A DNA stretch of 25,124 bases from Burkholderiales bacterium (GCA_005788065.1 SXZD01000066.1:1-25124), one strand, 5' to 3'. Positions 7,688 to 16,857 are shown, numbered from the stretch's first letter. Program-made: numbers and translations. The notes: generated by a model not told the origin, from the sequence alone.

Positions 7688-8439
7688 TCTTCCCTGCCCA
7701 CCGTTCCACGCACGCCAGCGCCAACATCCTGTCCTTGCGGCGCTGACATGCTGTCATGATGCACGGTTGGCGAAGTAATGCATCCACGTATGCCGCCCGA
7801 ATTGGCTATGTGCATGCGAATGAGACTATCCCAGAGTGAGACATCCAGTAAGCCCTGATAAGGTGAGGTTTCGACGGATGACCCGACCTGCGATTCGACG
7901 GGTGACTCGACTTGTAAAAGCCCGGCCTGCTCACTGGTGTGGGTATCGAACAAGCCCGGCGGATTGAAACGGCCGTCAACCTCCGAAGTGTGAAAGGATG
8001 CAAGACTGCAACCGGCAGTCTGCATCCACTGACGACAGAGAAAATCGGACAACGCGCGCACGCATGCGTCGTCATCGGCAAAAATAGACCAGCCCCGCGC
8101 ATGAAGCTGGCCGTGATGTCGCAAACAGAGGAGAGCCCATCTGAGGTGTGATTGTGGATGAAGCGCCATCTGTTCCCGGATACCGGGTGAGTCGGGCTGT
8201 CGCAGCGACAGGACATGCGGCAAAAGTCGCAAGGGCAACAACAGATCGGCCACTTCACTGACCCGCAACCCCCAGATACGGAACGGATTCAACGGCGGCA
8301 AACCGGGACGCCCGGCATTGGCCCATGCCGTGCCAAGACGCAACCACGCGAGTGCATGCAGATCATCGCGCAAATGCCAGAAAGTGATTGCTGAAGATGA
8401 ATCGCAATCGTCTGCAGACGGGTTCAATAAGGTATTCAT
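7675..8439 (-). CDS. sctK: T3SS sorting-platform protein SctK
   Basis: This 254-residue protein, by position (J-K-L order) and character, is the YscK/BscK family protein. It connects the cytoplasmic sorting platform to the inner-membrane ring protein SctD. The sequence is soluble and rich in Leu, Trp and His (HLRDDLHALAWLRLG, PLRLLPHVLSLRQ), as is usual for this divergent family. The start overlaps the sctJ stop as ATGA. A 24-bp imperfect tandem repeat lies within it and adds a Val/Glu/Ser-rich stretch. The family is too divergent to confirm by motif alone, so part of this call rests on synteny. Confidence 0.8.
   Translation of the reverse strand: MNTLLNPSADDCDSSSAITFWHLRDDLHALAWLRLGTAWANAGRPGLPPLNPFRIWGLRVSEVADLLLPLRLLPHVLSLRQPDSPGIREQMALHPQSHLRWALLCLRHHGQLHARGWSIFADDDACVRALSDFLCRQWMQTAGCSLASFHTSEVDGRFNPPGLFDTHTSEQAGLLQVESPVESQVGSSVETSPYQGLLDVSLWDSLIRMHIANSGGIRGCITSPTVHHDSMSAPQGQDVGAGVRGTVGREEWAL
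7870..7917 (-). repeat. 24-bp imperfect tandem duplication inside sctK
   Basis: Two adjacent 24-bp units (7870-7893 and 7894-7917) match at about 19 of 24 positions. They add two eight-residue blocks of the type LQVESPVE and SQVGSSVE to SctK without breaking the frame. This looks like a local slippage duplication in a tolerant loop. Confidence 0.6.
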
Positions 8440-9332
8440 GCTGCCGCCGCCGATCTGACTGTTGCAGCACTGACGGCTGGCGAGTCAACCGCAGCCGAGT
8501 TGGTTGTCCCTGAAGTGGCTGTCTCTGACTTGGCGGCCACCGATTTGGCATCAGGGCCAGGTCCGTCAACTTGCGTGCTGACAACACGATAGCGTCTGCG
8601 AACCAGATAGAAGACCGCGCCGATAGTGGCAGCCCACAGTAGAACGATGCCGACAACATATGACAGCAACAAAGTTTGGTGCTGCGTCTCGTATTGCAGG
8701 GGGCCGAGAACACTGACAGAGGCGGCCGGTGCCTGCGTCAGGGCTGCGGGCATGGCCACGATGGTCACCTTTTCAAATGCATCACCGGAAAGACCTGGAA
8801 TGCTGTTGAAAACAAGACTGCGAACCTTGCCTGTGTGCAAGGAAAAATTGACGTCCGCCTGATGCTTGATAAACACGGCAGCCGATGAAGGGACGATGGG
8901 CTCACCGGGCGTCAGCCGTTCTGGCAGCACAATGTGTACCCGCGCCACCACCACACCATCCATGCTGCTCAGGGTGCGCTCAAGCTCTTGCGACAACGCA
9001 TACAGGTAGCGCACCCGCTCTTCCATCGGACTGGAAATGAGACCTTCTTTTTTAAATACCTGCCCCATGCCGTTTTGCTTGGTACGCGGCAGACCCTGAG
9101 CGGTCAGGGTGCTGAAAGCGTCGGCTGAGCGGGGCGACGGAACCTGAATGGAGAATCCTTCTTTTTGCGCAATCTTGTCAGCGGGTATACCGGCTGAAAT
9201 CAGCGCAGACAGAATTTCGTTGGCATCGCTCTCGGTCAACCCCGAATACAGGTCAAGCCGGGGCGAGCAGGCGGACAGCAGAATAAGCACTACAAGGCAT
9301 GCATGGCGCAAGAAAGGGAACAGGCGATCCAT
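8436..9332 (-). CDS. sctJ: T3SS inner-membrane ring lipoprotein SctJ
   Basis: This 298-residue YscJ/PrgK/FliF-family protein forms the inner of the two inner-membrane rings. A lipoprotein signal is clear: a positively charged start, a hydrophobic core and the lipobox LSAC with Cys22 as the lipidated residue. The conserved YscJ domain follows (DLYSGLTESDANEILSAL, VVVARVHIVLPE, VRSLVFNSIPGL). A C-terminal membrane anchor lies at about 221-244 (YVVGIVLLWAATIGAVFYLV), then a basic stop (RRRYR) and an Ala/Ser/Thr-rich tail of about 50 residues. It starts 9 nt after the sctI stop and overlaps sctK by 4 nt. Confidence 0.95.
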   Translation of the reverse strand: MDRLFPFLRHACLVVLILLSACSPRLDLYSGLTESDANEILSALISAGIPADKIAQKEGFSIQVPSPRSADAFSTLTAQGLPRTKQNGMGQVFKKEGLISSPMEERVRYLYALSQELERTLSSMDGVVVARVHIVLPERLTPGEPIVPSSAAVFIKHQADVNFSLHTGKVRSLVFNSIPGLSGDAFEKVTIVAMPAALTQAPAASVSVLGPLQYETQHQTLLLSYVVGIVLLWAATIGAVFYLVRRRYRVVSTQVDGPGPDAKSVAAKSETATSGTTNSAAVDSPAVSAATVRSAAAA

Positions 9333-9341
9333 GTGGCCACC

Positions 9342-9824
9342 TCAACCCTGTTGCTTGGTCAATTGTTCAACGTCCTGCACAACCTTGCTGACAATCTTGC
9401 CGGTCATCTCCATTTCGACACCCATCTTGGCAGACTCCAACTGGTACTCAAGCAGACTGGCAATGCTTTGCTGTTTCTCTACGCGCTGTAAACCCTGCTT
9501 GAGCGCCTCAAAGCGATTGTTGTAGGAATTGGCTGCTTCGCGGATGCCTTGGGCCAGCATGTCAGCAGGGGCGGAGTTGGCGATGGAGGAAACAGGCGCA
9601 GTGCCCTGAACAGGCTGGCGACCCAAAAGACGCTGGAAGTGACTGACATCAGACGGCGAGGCGGCCGAGACGCCAGCGATATGCGACCCACCGGAACCGG
9701 CGCTACCCGACGGTGCCATGTAAGCACGCACCTCGTTTGCATTGGACAGCCCGTGACCGCCGGCAAACCCGGCAGCACCGGACATACGGGAAAGCCCTCC
9801 TGCCCCTATTGATGACACTTCCAT
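9342..9824 (-). CDS. sctI: T3SS inner rod protein SctI
   Basis: This 160-residue protein precedes sctJ, the usual place of the YscI/PrgJ inner rod that anchors the needle to the export gate. The N-terminal half is Gly/Ala/Ser-rich (MEVSSIGAGGLSRMSGAAGF). The conserved part is the C-terminal amphipathic helix with MTGKIVSKVVQDVEQLTKQQ, typical of rod subunits. It is longer than YscI, the extra length being in the N-terminus. A strong AGGGGG lies a few nt before the ATG. The 65-nt gap after sctU is one of the longer intergenic spaces of the operon and contains a run of seven C on the transcribed strand. Confidence 0.85.
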   Translation of the reverse strand: MEVSSIGAGGLSRMSGAAGFAGGHGLSNANEVRAYMAPSGSAGSGGSHIAGVSAASPSDVSHFQRLLGRQPVQGTAPVSSIANSAPADMLAQGIREAANSYNNRFEALKQGLQRVEKQQSIASLLEYQLESAKMGVEMEMTGKIVSKVVQDVEQLTKQQG

Positions 9825-9889
9825 GACGCCCCCTGATTTACATTTTCAAGACTGTTATGTCATTGAGTGGCAGAACCGGGGGGGAAAGT

Positions 9890-11017
9890 TCAATCTTCGG
9901 GTTCGCCCTTGTGGGGAGGCTCGGATGGGGCAGACGAAGCCGGTGCCTCCGCATCGGTGTTCTCTTCAGAATCTCCGATCGCCTCAAAGGCCTCCATCAA
10001 TTGCCTGAAGACCTCTGCAGCCATTGCCACATGCCGTGAAGGAATGTATTGCCCCTCCTGTCCATCCGCAAAAAGGCCTCGCGCCAGTTCGCGGTTGGTG
10101 ATCATGGGAATGCCATGCAAGAGCGCCTCCTGACGTATCAGCATGGCCCCTTCATCGCTGTCCATCACGAGGATCAGCGGCAAGTCGTGCACACCGGGCT
10201 CATAGTCAAGCGCCACGGAGATATGGGTCGGATTGTTGACGACAACCTTGGCCTGCCTGACCTTGTTCAGGCTGCCTTCCAGCAGACTGCGGTGCAACTG
10301 CTTTCGCTGCCCTTTTACGTGCGGGTCGCCTTCCATGTTTTTGTACTCATCCACCATGTCCTGATGACTCATACGCAGTTTGCGGCGGTGAAAAAATCGG
10401 CTCAGTGCCCAGTCGCCCGCAGCAAAAGTCAGCAAGAGGCCAAATGACCACATCAGAAAAACAGATAGATGATGAAACAGCAGACGTCTGCCCTCCTCCA
10501 ACTCCAGCAGACCCACCTTCAAAATGTCGTCCTGTATGCCACTCAGAAAATGAACCGTCATCCAGCCATACAGGGCAACTTTCAGTACCGACAGAAAAAA
10601 CGTCAGTAAACTTTGCAGGGAAAACATCTGTGCCACGTTCTGAATGGCATTGAGCTTTGCAAACGACGGTTTTGCAGCCTCCGGCGCAAACAGGATACCG
10701 ACCTGTGCGAAACAGGCTGCAAGGCTGGCCAGACTGATCAGGCCACAGAAAGACACCACAAGTATCAGACACAGGCGCAACGCATCATGCGACAGGGCAA
10801 ACCACAGACGCCCCTGCTGTCTTACCGACAGCAACAGCAATGTGTCCATCAAGTCCTGCACGTGCGACCAGATCAATGGAAATGCAAGCAAAAAAGCAGG
10901 GAAAAATGCCAACAGCTTGGCAAGAACCGGAATTTCCTTGCTCTGTGCAACCTGTCCTTTGTCACGCGCGTCCTTGAGCTTTTTGGGTGTGGGGGCATGA
11001 GTCTTTTCTCCGCTCAT
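9890..11017 (-). CDS. sctU: T3SS export-gate autoprotease and substrate-specificity switch SctU
   Basis: This 375-residue YscU/SpaS/FlhB-family protein begins typically (MSGEKTHAPTPKKLKDARDKGQ), followed by four hydrophobic segments within about residues 30-205 and a cytosolic domain. The self-cleavage motif NPTH is at residues 262-265, cut between Asn262 and Pro263 to switch export from early to late substrates. The C-terminus carries an acidic, Pro-rich extension (EENTDAEAPASSAPSEPP). Its ATG overlaps the sctT stop as ATGA. The assignment is secure. Confidence 0.97.
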   Translation of the reverse strand: MSGEKTHAPTPKKLKDARDKGQVAQSKEIPVLAKLLAFFPAFLLAFPLIWSHVQDLMDTLLLLSVRQQGRLWFALSHDALRLCLILVVSFCGLISLASLAACFAQVGILFAPEAAKPSFAKLNAIQNVAQMFSLQSLLTFFLSVLKVALYGWMTVHFLSGIQDDILKVGLLELEEGRRLLFHHLSVFLMWSFGLLLTFAAGDWALSRFFHRRKLRMSHQDMVDEYKNMEGDPHVKGQRKQLHRSLLEGSLNKVRQAKVVVNNPTHISVALDYEPGVHDLPLILVMDSDEGAMLIRQEALLHGIPMITNRELARGLFADGQEGQYIPSRHVAMAAEVFRQLMEAFEAIGDSEENTDAEAPASSAPSEPPHKGEPED

Positions 11018-11820
11018 GGCGGATCCCAGCGCAGGCGGTCATGTGGAATCTGCTGGATATCTTCAAAAAAGTCGATCCACACCTGAGGCATCAGCAGCGA
11101 GGTCATATACAGAACCCCCATGCAAATGACGGTTTTCAGGGCGCTATCGATTGAATAGACCTGAATATTGGGAATGAAGGCCGAAATGATGTAGAGCGAC
11201 ATCTCAACCAGTACAATCGCGCAAAATACCGGCATAAGCAGCCGGATACCCCATTGCAGATGCTCGCCCATCAGGGAAGACAGTTGCGCCATGGTCTCCC
11301 AACTGGCCCGTGTTGCATCAATCGATGGCGGCCATTTGAGATAACTGTCAAACAGCAACTGCAGGGCCGCGGTCAGTGCCGGCGTGGAGATGAACCACAA
11401 GGAAAAACAGAAACCCGCCGCACGCTCGAGAATGAGTTCATCGGTCTGGGTGCCAGGATTGATGATGGAGGCAAATGTGGCGCCCCGCACGACATCAATC
11501 AATGCGCCCCAGGCTTGCACCGCCCGATACGGCAAACTCAGCATGAGCCCGAGCGTAAGGCCAATCACGACCTCGCCGGCCAGATAGGGCAATATGCCCA
11601 CAGCCGACAATGAAACAAGATCCGGCTTGTAGAGCAGGTAACTCGCCGGCAAGATGACAAGCCCGATCGCGACTGAGGAACGCAGGAACTGGGTGGTCAG
11701 TGTATCGGCAAACAGCGGCCAGAACTGCATGATGATCAGGGTTCTGGGCATGAATAGCAGCATGCTCCAGACCCCGTCATTGATGAGGTCTGCGTACAGG
11801 GCCAAACCCTGGTTCTTCAC
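11014..11820 (-). CDS. sctT: T3SS export-gate protein SctT
   Basis: This SpaR/YscT/FliR-family membrane protein is part of the SctR-S-T export pore. It shows several hydrophobic helices and family hallmarks such as GEVVIGLTLGLMLSLPYRAVQ and GALIDVVRGATFASIINP. I chose GTG 11820 (268 residues), because GGAGGAGGG lies just upstream and the GTG overlaps the sctS stop as GTGA. An in-frame ATG at 11838 would add six residues but has no ribosome binding site. It is coupled to sctU by ATGA. Confidence 0.93.
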   Translation of the reverse strand: MKNQGLALYADLINDGVWSMLLFMPRTLIIMQFWPLFADTLTTQFLRSSVAIGLVILPASYLLYKPDLVSLSAVGILPYLAGEVVIGLTLGLMLSLPYRAVQAWGALIDVVRGATFASIINPGTQTDELILERAAGFCFSLWFISTPALTAALQLLFDSYLKWPPSIDATRASWETMAQLSSLMGEHLQWGIRLLMPVFCAIVLVEMSLYIISAFIPNIQVYSIDSALKTVICMGVLYMTSLLMPQVWIDFFEDIQQIPHDRLRWDPP

Positions 11821-12083
11821 CGCCCTCCTCCATTCCATGCAAGTTGGTCCAGTATTTGCGAAAGAAACACCATCAGTTCGCCTGACATCCAGGGACCCAA
11901 TGAAACCAGCAACCCCACGGTGGCAATCAACTTCAGACCAAAGGGCAGGGACTGTTCCTGCAATTGCATGACGGCCTGAACCAGACTGATGATCAAACCG
12001 ATGATCACCGTTGCCCCCACCAATGGGGCAGCGATAATCAACGAAAGCAGGAGGGCTTTCTGGATGAGATAGGCGGTTGTCAT
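11817..12083 (-). CDS. sctS: T3SS export-gate protein SctS
   Basis: This 88-residue SpaQ/YscS/FliQ-family protein has two hydrophobic helical hairpins (ALLLSLIIAAPLVGATVIIGLI and LIATVGLLVSLGPWM) and the conserved linker around LVQAVMQLQEQSLPFG. It assembles with SctR and SctT into the export pore. Full family length. The Shine-Dalgarno signal is weak and a 37-nt gap follows sctR. Confidence 0.95.
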   Translation of the reverse strand: MTTAYLIQKALLLSLIIAAPLVGATVIIGLIISLVQAVMQLQEQSLPFGLKLIATVGLLVSLGPWMSGELMVFLSQILDQLAWNGGGR

Positions 12084-12120
12084 GTGATGTGCCGCTTGAT
12101 TCGCATATTCATCAGTGGCC

Positions 12121-12780
12121 TCAGGTGGGCAAATAGCTGAGCATCAAACCTTCGAGCAATCTCGACCAACCGTCGACGGCCACAAACAGGATGACCTTCA
12201 AGGGCATGGTGATGGTCTGCGGCGATACCATCATCATGCCCAGCGCCATCAACACGCACGACACTACCAGATCAATGACCACGAACGGCAAAAACAGCGT
12301 CAGTCCCATGCGAAATGCGGCTGACAACTCTGACACAACAAACGCCGGCATCACGACAGCCAAGTCGCGTTCGGTAGCAGGCACACCGCCATAACGCGTC
12401 TGGAATTTCTGCGAGATCTGCAACATCTTGTCGTGATGCACCGGATCGAGATTGCTTAACATGAATGCTTTCAATGGCTCCATGGCCTGTGGCATACGGT
12501 CGACCAACTGATTGGAGTTTGCAGGCCACTGCCCACCCGCCCTCAGTTGTACGGCTGCAGACGAAATCACGGGGGACATGATGGTCAAGGTGATGACTGT
12601 CGCAATTCCATATACCACCAGATTGGCGGGCACCTGCTGCACCCCGATGCTAGTGCGCACCATCAACAACACACAGGAGATTTTCAGAAAAGCAGTACAG
12701 GTTACTACCAGTAAAGGAAACAGGGCCAACATGGCCAACGTGACGGCAAGGGAGACCGGATCAAACAGACTGTTCATCAT
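12121..12780 (-). CDS. sctR: T3SS export-gate protein SctR
   Basis: This 219-residue SpaP/YscR/FliP-family core pore subunit shows conserved sequence: TAFLKISCVLLMVRTSIGVQQVPANLV near the N-terminus, a periplasmic middle region, and two C-terminal helices (GLTLFLPFVVIDLVVS, LKVILFVAVDGWSRLLEGL). Two adjacent ATG codons (12780, 12777) follow a GGAG. The 20-bp overlap with sctQ supports coupling. Confidence 0.96.
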   Translation of the reverse strand: MMNSLFDPVSLAVTLAMLALFPLLVVTCTAFLKISCVLLMVRTSIGVQQVPANLVVYGIATVITLTIMSPVISSAAVQLRAGGQWPANSNQLVDRMPQAMEPLKAFMLSNLDPVHHDKMLQISQKFQTRYGGVPATERDLAVVMPAFVVSELSAAFRMGLTLFLPFVVIDLVVSCVLMALGMMMVSPQTITMPLKVILFVAVDGWSRLLEGLMLSYLPT

Positions 12781-14053
12781 CAGTCTCCGAGGGATGCCAT
12801 TGGGTCACTTGCACAGCCAACTCATCGCCACACAAAACCAATTCACCGACACCCAGCGTTTTACCGGACAGACGCAGTGTTACCACAGGCCACTGCCAAC
12901 CGGTAAATGAAAGCAGTTCCCCGGGCCTGATCTGCAAGAGGTCTTCAAGCCGGTAGGATTGGGTACCGAGTACACACTCCAGTACAAGGGCAACACGGTC
13001 ATCAGGTCCAGGCAGGTCAACAGGCGTTCGGGCTGTCGGAAAGCCGACAGCCTGTCCAGCCTGTCCGACCTTCTCCACGAACGGTCGCAAATCATCCATG
13101 TCGTGCACGGGTTGACTCCATCTGAAAAGAAATTGATCCGAGGAGTCTGCCTCCTCCCAGCAAACAGATATGTTCCACGCCATGGGACACCAGCCCGACT
13201 GCCCTCCCGCATCGCCACCCATGGCGAAACCGGGCACTGCAAGCCCCTCCCCCTCACGGCTCACCATGGCAAGCCGTATGACATAACCGTTACGTATCCG
13301 ATGAAAGTCCTGAGCGCTCATGTGGGCGCATGGCAGCAAAAGCCTCAAATCCACTGCCGGCAACCACGCCAGCGTATTGGCCAGACGGCGTTTGAAGGCA
13401 GGCTCTGATTGCCACGATTCAATCAGGGTTTCCGCACACGCGACCGGACAATAGAGTGTCAGGTCAGCCCCGATACTGTTTGCGGTATGCAGCAACATGC
13501 GTGCACAGCGCTGTGCAACAAGCAGGGTTCGAAGTTCATCCGCATCGCACCAGCGCATCTGTTGCCAGGCAAGCTCAGGTACAGGAATGAAAGGCGATAG
13601 CAATCGAGTCAAAAGCGCGGTGTAAGCAGATTGCGCAGTGGGCTCGTTGCGCAGATCGCTTTGCATCGTCTGTAGTGCATGCCGCCAATCAAAACGCTGC
13701 TGCGGGTGTGTTCCAATTGTTGGCAACACCAGATAGACACATGCGGCTGAGCTTGAGCCGGCGCCGTGGGCTTCAACGTAAAGCCCATCGTCCGCAGATT
13801 GCGCCATCAATGGCAGAGCCACAGTTGCATCGAGCGGTGATTCACCCAGATCTGCCGGCGACAAGCCAACCTGCCAGTCGATACTGATCGCAACCCCCCG
13901 CGCGCTGCAGCATCTCCAACGCGGGCGTAAACGTTCTACCGGCAACCCGGAGAACGCAGGTATACAGGAAAGATCAGCAGGCCTGAGAGGAGCCGGCTGA
14001 TCCATCAGGCGGGGCGCGGCTTCAATGTCAATTTCCATATTGCAGACGCCCAT
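12761..14053 (-). CDS. sctQ: T3SS cytoplasmic sorting-platform (C-ring) protein SctQ
   Basis: This 430-residue YscQ/HrcQ/FliN-related protein forms the pods of the cytoplasmic sorting platform and binds SctK and SctL. The C-terminal SpoA domain is visible at about residues 369-420 (LLQIRPGELLSF, VTLRLSGKTLGVGELVLCGDELAVQV). The N-terminal part is divergent, as usual. The ATG overlaps the sctP stop as TAATG. A second in-frame ATG lies 15 nt on. Whether a short C-terminal product is also made from an internal start, as in YscQ, cannot be decided by eye. Confidence 0.92.
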   Translation of the reverse strand: MGVCNMEIDIEAAPRLMDQPAPLRPADLSCIPAFSGLPVERLRPRWRCCSARGVAISIDWQVGLSPADLGESPLDATVALPLMAQSADDGLYVEAHGAGSSSAACVYLVLPTIGTHPQQRFDWRHALQTMQSDLRNEPTAQSAYTALLTRLLSPFIPVPELAWQQMRWCDADELRTLLVAQRCARMLLHTANSIGADLTLYCPVACAETLIESWQSEPAFKRRLANTLAWLPAVDLRLLLPCAHMSAQDFHRIRNGYVIRLAMVSREGEGLAVPGFAMGGDAGGQSGWCPMAWNISVCWEEADSSDQFLFRWSQPVHDMDDLRPFVEKVGQAGQAVGFPTARTPVDLPGPDDRVALVLECVLGTQSYRLEDLLQIRPGELLSFTGWQWPVVTLRLSGKTLGVGELVLCGDELAVQVTQWHPSETDDEQSV

Positions 14054-15096
14054 TAATCTACGATCTGCAACTCAACATCGGCACCGAGATTGCGACTCAG
14101 CCCCCTTTGAACAAAACCATGACGCTCCCGCAGCCACTGCGCTTTCGCAAACTCGGCCAGCCGCAGTTGCACCCGCCATCCGGTCGGTATCCGCGTGGCC
14201 AGCAGTCGCACCTCGCCCATCACGGGAGAGTTGAGCATCAATTCGAAAGAGTCAGGGATATCAGAGACCTGTTGTCCTGCAACTGAATTTGAATTGATAC
14301 CGTGTCCACCGGTCAAACCAGACTGACCACCATCGCCATGATCGTCTTTCATATTCTCTGGTTGTGGCTTCTGTCCGTGCGCACGGAACAGAAGGTCTGA
14401 CATACCGGAGCCAGCAATATCGGACCACGAATCAGCGGTCGTGGAATCTGGAAACGAAGAGTCGACGACTGGCAAAAGGCCCTGTTCAGGCGCATGCAGA
14501 AGTGCCCGTTCTTCGATATCTTTAGATAAAAGCGTTTTGAAGTCTTCACCGGATGTCGCACGCCTGGAAAAAACCCCACTTCCTGCAGAGTCTGTAAGAC
14601 CAGAATTGCCATCAGGCACCTCGCGTCCCCCGCCGTTTAAAGCGTCGGCATTGCTGACCACCTCCTGCAAATCAGGTTGCCGTGTCTGCAAGATACCTGT
14701 CTGCGGCAATGTGCCCGAAACCTGAGGTGGCATGGGCTCCCCAGCAGGCGACTGTCGTTCACTGGCGGCCTCAGGGCTGATGGCAGCTTTGCTATCGCAA
14801 CTTTTTTCATCCCTGTCATCCGCGCTGCGTTTGCCCACACGACGACTGGCACTTTTGGCGTGCGGTTTGGACCGAGGCTGGAGCAGAGATTCAAACATGT
14901 CGACGTCTGAGCTCTCCGCCGGCTTTGGCGCAGAAACAGCAGACGACGAAGAACGTACCGTCGCTGAGGCTGATCCCGCATGAGCAAGGTGCTCTTGCAA
15001 CCGAAGCTCAGTCACGCGGCGATTGCCAGCACGCTTGGCGGCATCGAGTTTTGCAATCGCACTGTCGGTCATTTCCTTGTTCTTATCCGTTCTCAT
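14053..15096 (-). CDS. sctP: T3SS needle-length regulator SctP
   Basis: By position between sctO and sctQ this is the YscP/HrpP-type molecular ruler that sets needle length and triggers the SctU switch. I chose ATG 15096 (347 residues), where GGGGG lies 6 nt upstream and the overlap with sctO is only 14 nt. The frame extends to ATG 15195, but that would overlap sctO by over 110 nt. Most of the protein is low-complexity, rich in Ser, Pro and Gly, as in other rulers. The last 64 or so residues are compact (SPVMGEVRLLATRIPTGWRV, GADVELQIVD) and fit a T3S4 switch domain. The sequence is weakly conserved, so context carries much of the call. Confidence 0.85.
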   Translation of the reverse strand: MRTDKNKEMTDSAIAKLDAAKRAGNRRVTELRLQEHLAHAGSASATVRSSSSAVSAPKPAESSDVDMFESLLQPRSKPHAKSASRRVGKRSADDRDEKSCDSKAAISPEAASERQSPAGEPMPPQVSGTLPQTGILQTRQPDLQEVVSNADALNGGGREVPDGNSGLTDSAGSGVFSRRATSGEDFKTLLSKDIEERALLHAPEQGLLPVVDSSFPDSTTADSWSDIAGSGMSDLLFRAHGQKPQPENMKDDHGDGGQSGLTGGHGINSNSVAGQQVSDIPDSFELMLNSPVMGEVRLLATRIPTGWRVQLRLAEFAKAQWLRERHGFVQRGLSRNLGADVELQIVD

Positions 15097-15523
15097 GATG
15101 AACCCCCTGCGATATCGACCGAGAGGCAATACGCCATTTCTCTTCGCGCAACAATGCCTGACGCAGGCCTCGACGACCACCTTGCAGATGCTCATGGGCG
15201 CTCACCTCAGCAGTCGCGGCGCTGCGCACACTCTCTTCAGCCTGACCGATGGCGGCATTCAAACCGGCCAGTTCGCGCTGATAACGATTCAGGTCCGACA
15301 CGGTTCGGGTTTGCATCCGCAACTTTTCGCTAAGCTCCACTCGTCCGCTGCGGTATCGGTCATTTTCATCCATCAACGCCTGCTGACTTTTCTGATGTTG
15401 CTGTTCAGCCTTTTGCAGGGCATCCTCCAGACGGGTCACATTGGCGCGTTCACGCCCGGTACGGCTAGACATCACAGACAGAACACGCTTGATCAGTCGC
15501 TGAGTGTCGCGATTGGAGTTCAT
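15083..15523 (-). CDS. sctO: T3SS ATPase central stalk SctO
   Basis: This 146-residue protein is almost wholly charged helix (RANVTRLEDALQKAEQQHQK, ELAGLNAAIGQAEESVRSAA), matching the two-helix coiled coil of YscO/FliJ. The family acts as the stalk inside the ATPase ring and contacts SctV. It sits between sctN and sctP as in Ysc-type loci and overlaps sctN as ATGA. Confidence 0.9.
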   Translation of the reverse strand: MNSNRDTQRLIKRVLSVMSSRTGRERANVTRLEDALQKAEQQHQKSQQALMDENDRYRSGRVELSEKLRMQTRTVSDLNRYQRELAGLNAAIGQAEESVRSAATAEVSAHEHLQGGRRGLRQALLREEKWRIASRSISQGVHHENG

Positions 15524-16857
15524 GGCTGCACCACTTTATGCAGACGCGATACCGCATCTGCCATGGCTGTCAGCTCATCGGTTGGCTGACGGAATAAGGC
15601 TTCGATTTTTGGCATGCATGTCAACGCCCTGTCGATCTGCGGATCCGAACCGGTCTTGTATTCGTTGAGCTTGAGCAAAAGGTCGACCGATTCGGCACTG
15701 GCATACATTGACCTGATCTCCTGTGTTACCTTGATCTGGGACTTGTCCACCAGGTGTGACATCACCCGCGACAGACTTTCAGGAACGCTGACGGCCGGAT
15801 ACTGACCACGCTGGGCCAATGCGCCACGCAACACGATATGGCCATCCAGCAGCGATTTCGCCTCACTGGCAATCGGATCGTCTGATATCTGCTCACCTTC
15901 GAGCAGCACGGTGTACAGTCCGGTGATATCTCCGTGCAGGTAGCATCCGGCCCGCTCTATCAAAGTGGGCAACAGTGCATATACCGAAGGTGTGAACCCC
16001 CCCCTTGCAAGCGGCTCTCCAGCCGCCAATCCGATTTCGCGCTGCGCACGGGCCAGGCGAGTCAGGGAATCGATCATGAGCACAACAGATTTACCCTGAT
16101 CCCGAAAACCCTCCGCAATGGCGGTGGCAGTAAAAGATGCGCGCACCCGCTCAATCGCAGTCCTGTCAGATGTGGCGCACACAAACACGCAACGGGAACG
16201 GGTTCGATCATCAAACTCGCGGTCAATCCATTCCCGCAGTTCGCGACCACGCTCACCTACCAGGGCCAAGACGAGGTGATCTGCCTCACAGCCCCTCGCA
16301 ATCTGGGCAAGCAAGGTACTCTTGCCACAACCCGGTCCCGCAAAAAAGCCGACCCTTTGCCCAACCCCCAGTGTGGTCATGCAGTCAAGGACACGTACCC
16401 CGGTAGATAACACCTTGTGAATGGGAGGCCTGTCCAGCGCAGAAGGCGCATCACGGATGACGTCATACCCTTCGCCATTCAAACAGAAAGCGTCGCCAGT
16501 TGCAGATGAGCTAGCGGCAAGCCGGCGACCAAATCCGTCCAGTACGTCGCCGCCGCGCAATTGTGAGACTGAGATCTGATGACGGCAGCCAAGGGCTGTT
16601 ACCGCAGACCCGACACCAACACCTGCCGATGCCTCAAGACAGGCCAACTGGACACTGGTCTGGGAAAAGCCCACCACTTCTGCCAGACGTCCGTGCTGGC
16701 CTCCGTGCCCGCGCGAATCCGGATTGACCAAGCACAACTCACCCAAACTGGCGCGCGGCAAGGTCGCTGTAATCAGATTACCCTGCGTTTGCATGACCTG
16801 CCCACGGCGTTGCACCAACTGACTGTTCGCAATGGCTTTAAAGACTCCGGCTTGCAT
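15520..16857 (-). CDS. sctN: T3SS ATPase SctN
   Basis: This 445-residue YscN/InvC/FliI-type ATPase unfolds substrates and strips chaperones at the cytoplasmic face. The Walker A motif AGPGCGKST lies at about residues 173-181 and Walker B VVLMID at about 258-263, followed by SLTRLARAQREIGLAAGEP. The usual GSGVGKS is here GPGCGKS. GERGRELREW follows at about 201-210. I chose ATG 16857, with GAGG 8 nt upstream and a 10-nt gap after sctD. A longer frame would start inside sctD. The codons for ArgGlyGly in LARGGFTP form a run of eight G. It overlaps sctO as ATGA. Confidence 0.97.
   Translation of the reverse strand: MQAGVFKAIANSQLVQRRGQVMQTQGNLITATLPRASLGELCLVNPDSRGHGGQHGRLAEVVGFSQTSVQLACLEASAGVGVGSAVTALGCRHQISVSQLRGGDVLDGFGRRLAASSSATGDAFCLNGEGYDVIRDAPSALDRPPIHKVLSTGVRVLDCMTTLGVGQRVGFFAGPGCGKSTLLAQIARGCEADHLVLALVGERGRELREWIDREFDDRTRSRCVFVCATSDRTAIERVRASFTATAIAEGFRDQGKSVVLMIDSLTRLARAQREIGLAAGEPLARGGFTPSVYALLPTLIERAGCYLHGDITGLYTVLLEGEQISDDPIASEAKSLLDGHIVLRGALAQRGQYPAVSVPESLSRVMSHLVDKSQIKVTQEIRSMYASAESVDLLLKLNEYKTGSDPQIDRALTCMPKIEALFRQPTDELTAMADAVSRLHKVVQP
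15997..16004 (-). repeat. Run of eight G on the coding strand within sctN
   Basis: The plus strand reads CCCCCCCC; on the coding strand AGG GGG GGG encodes Arg-Gly-Gly between LA and FTP. Such a homopolymer can slip during replication and would shift the ATPase frame. Confidence 0.8.

Noticed and set aside
15097..15195. N-terminal extension of sctP into sctO
   Set aside because: It would be translated from inside the sctO coiled coil. ATG 15096 has a strong GGGGG at good spacing.
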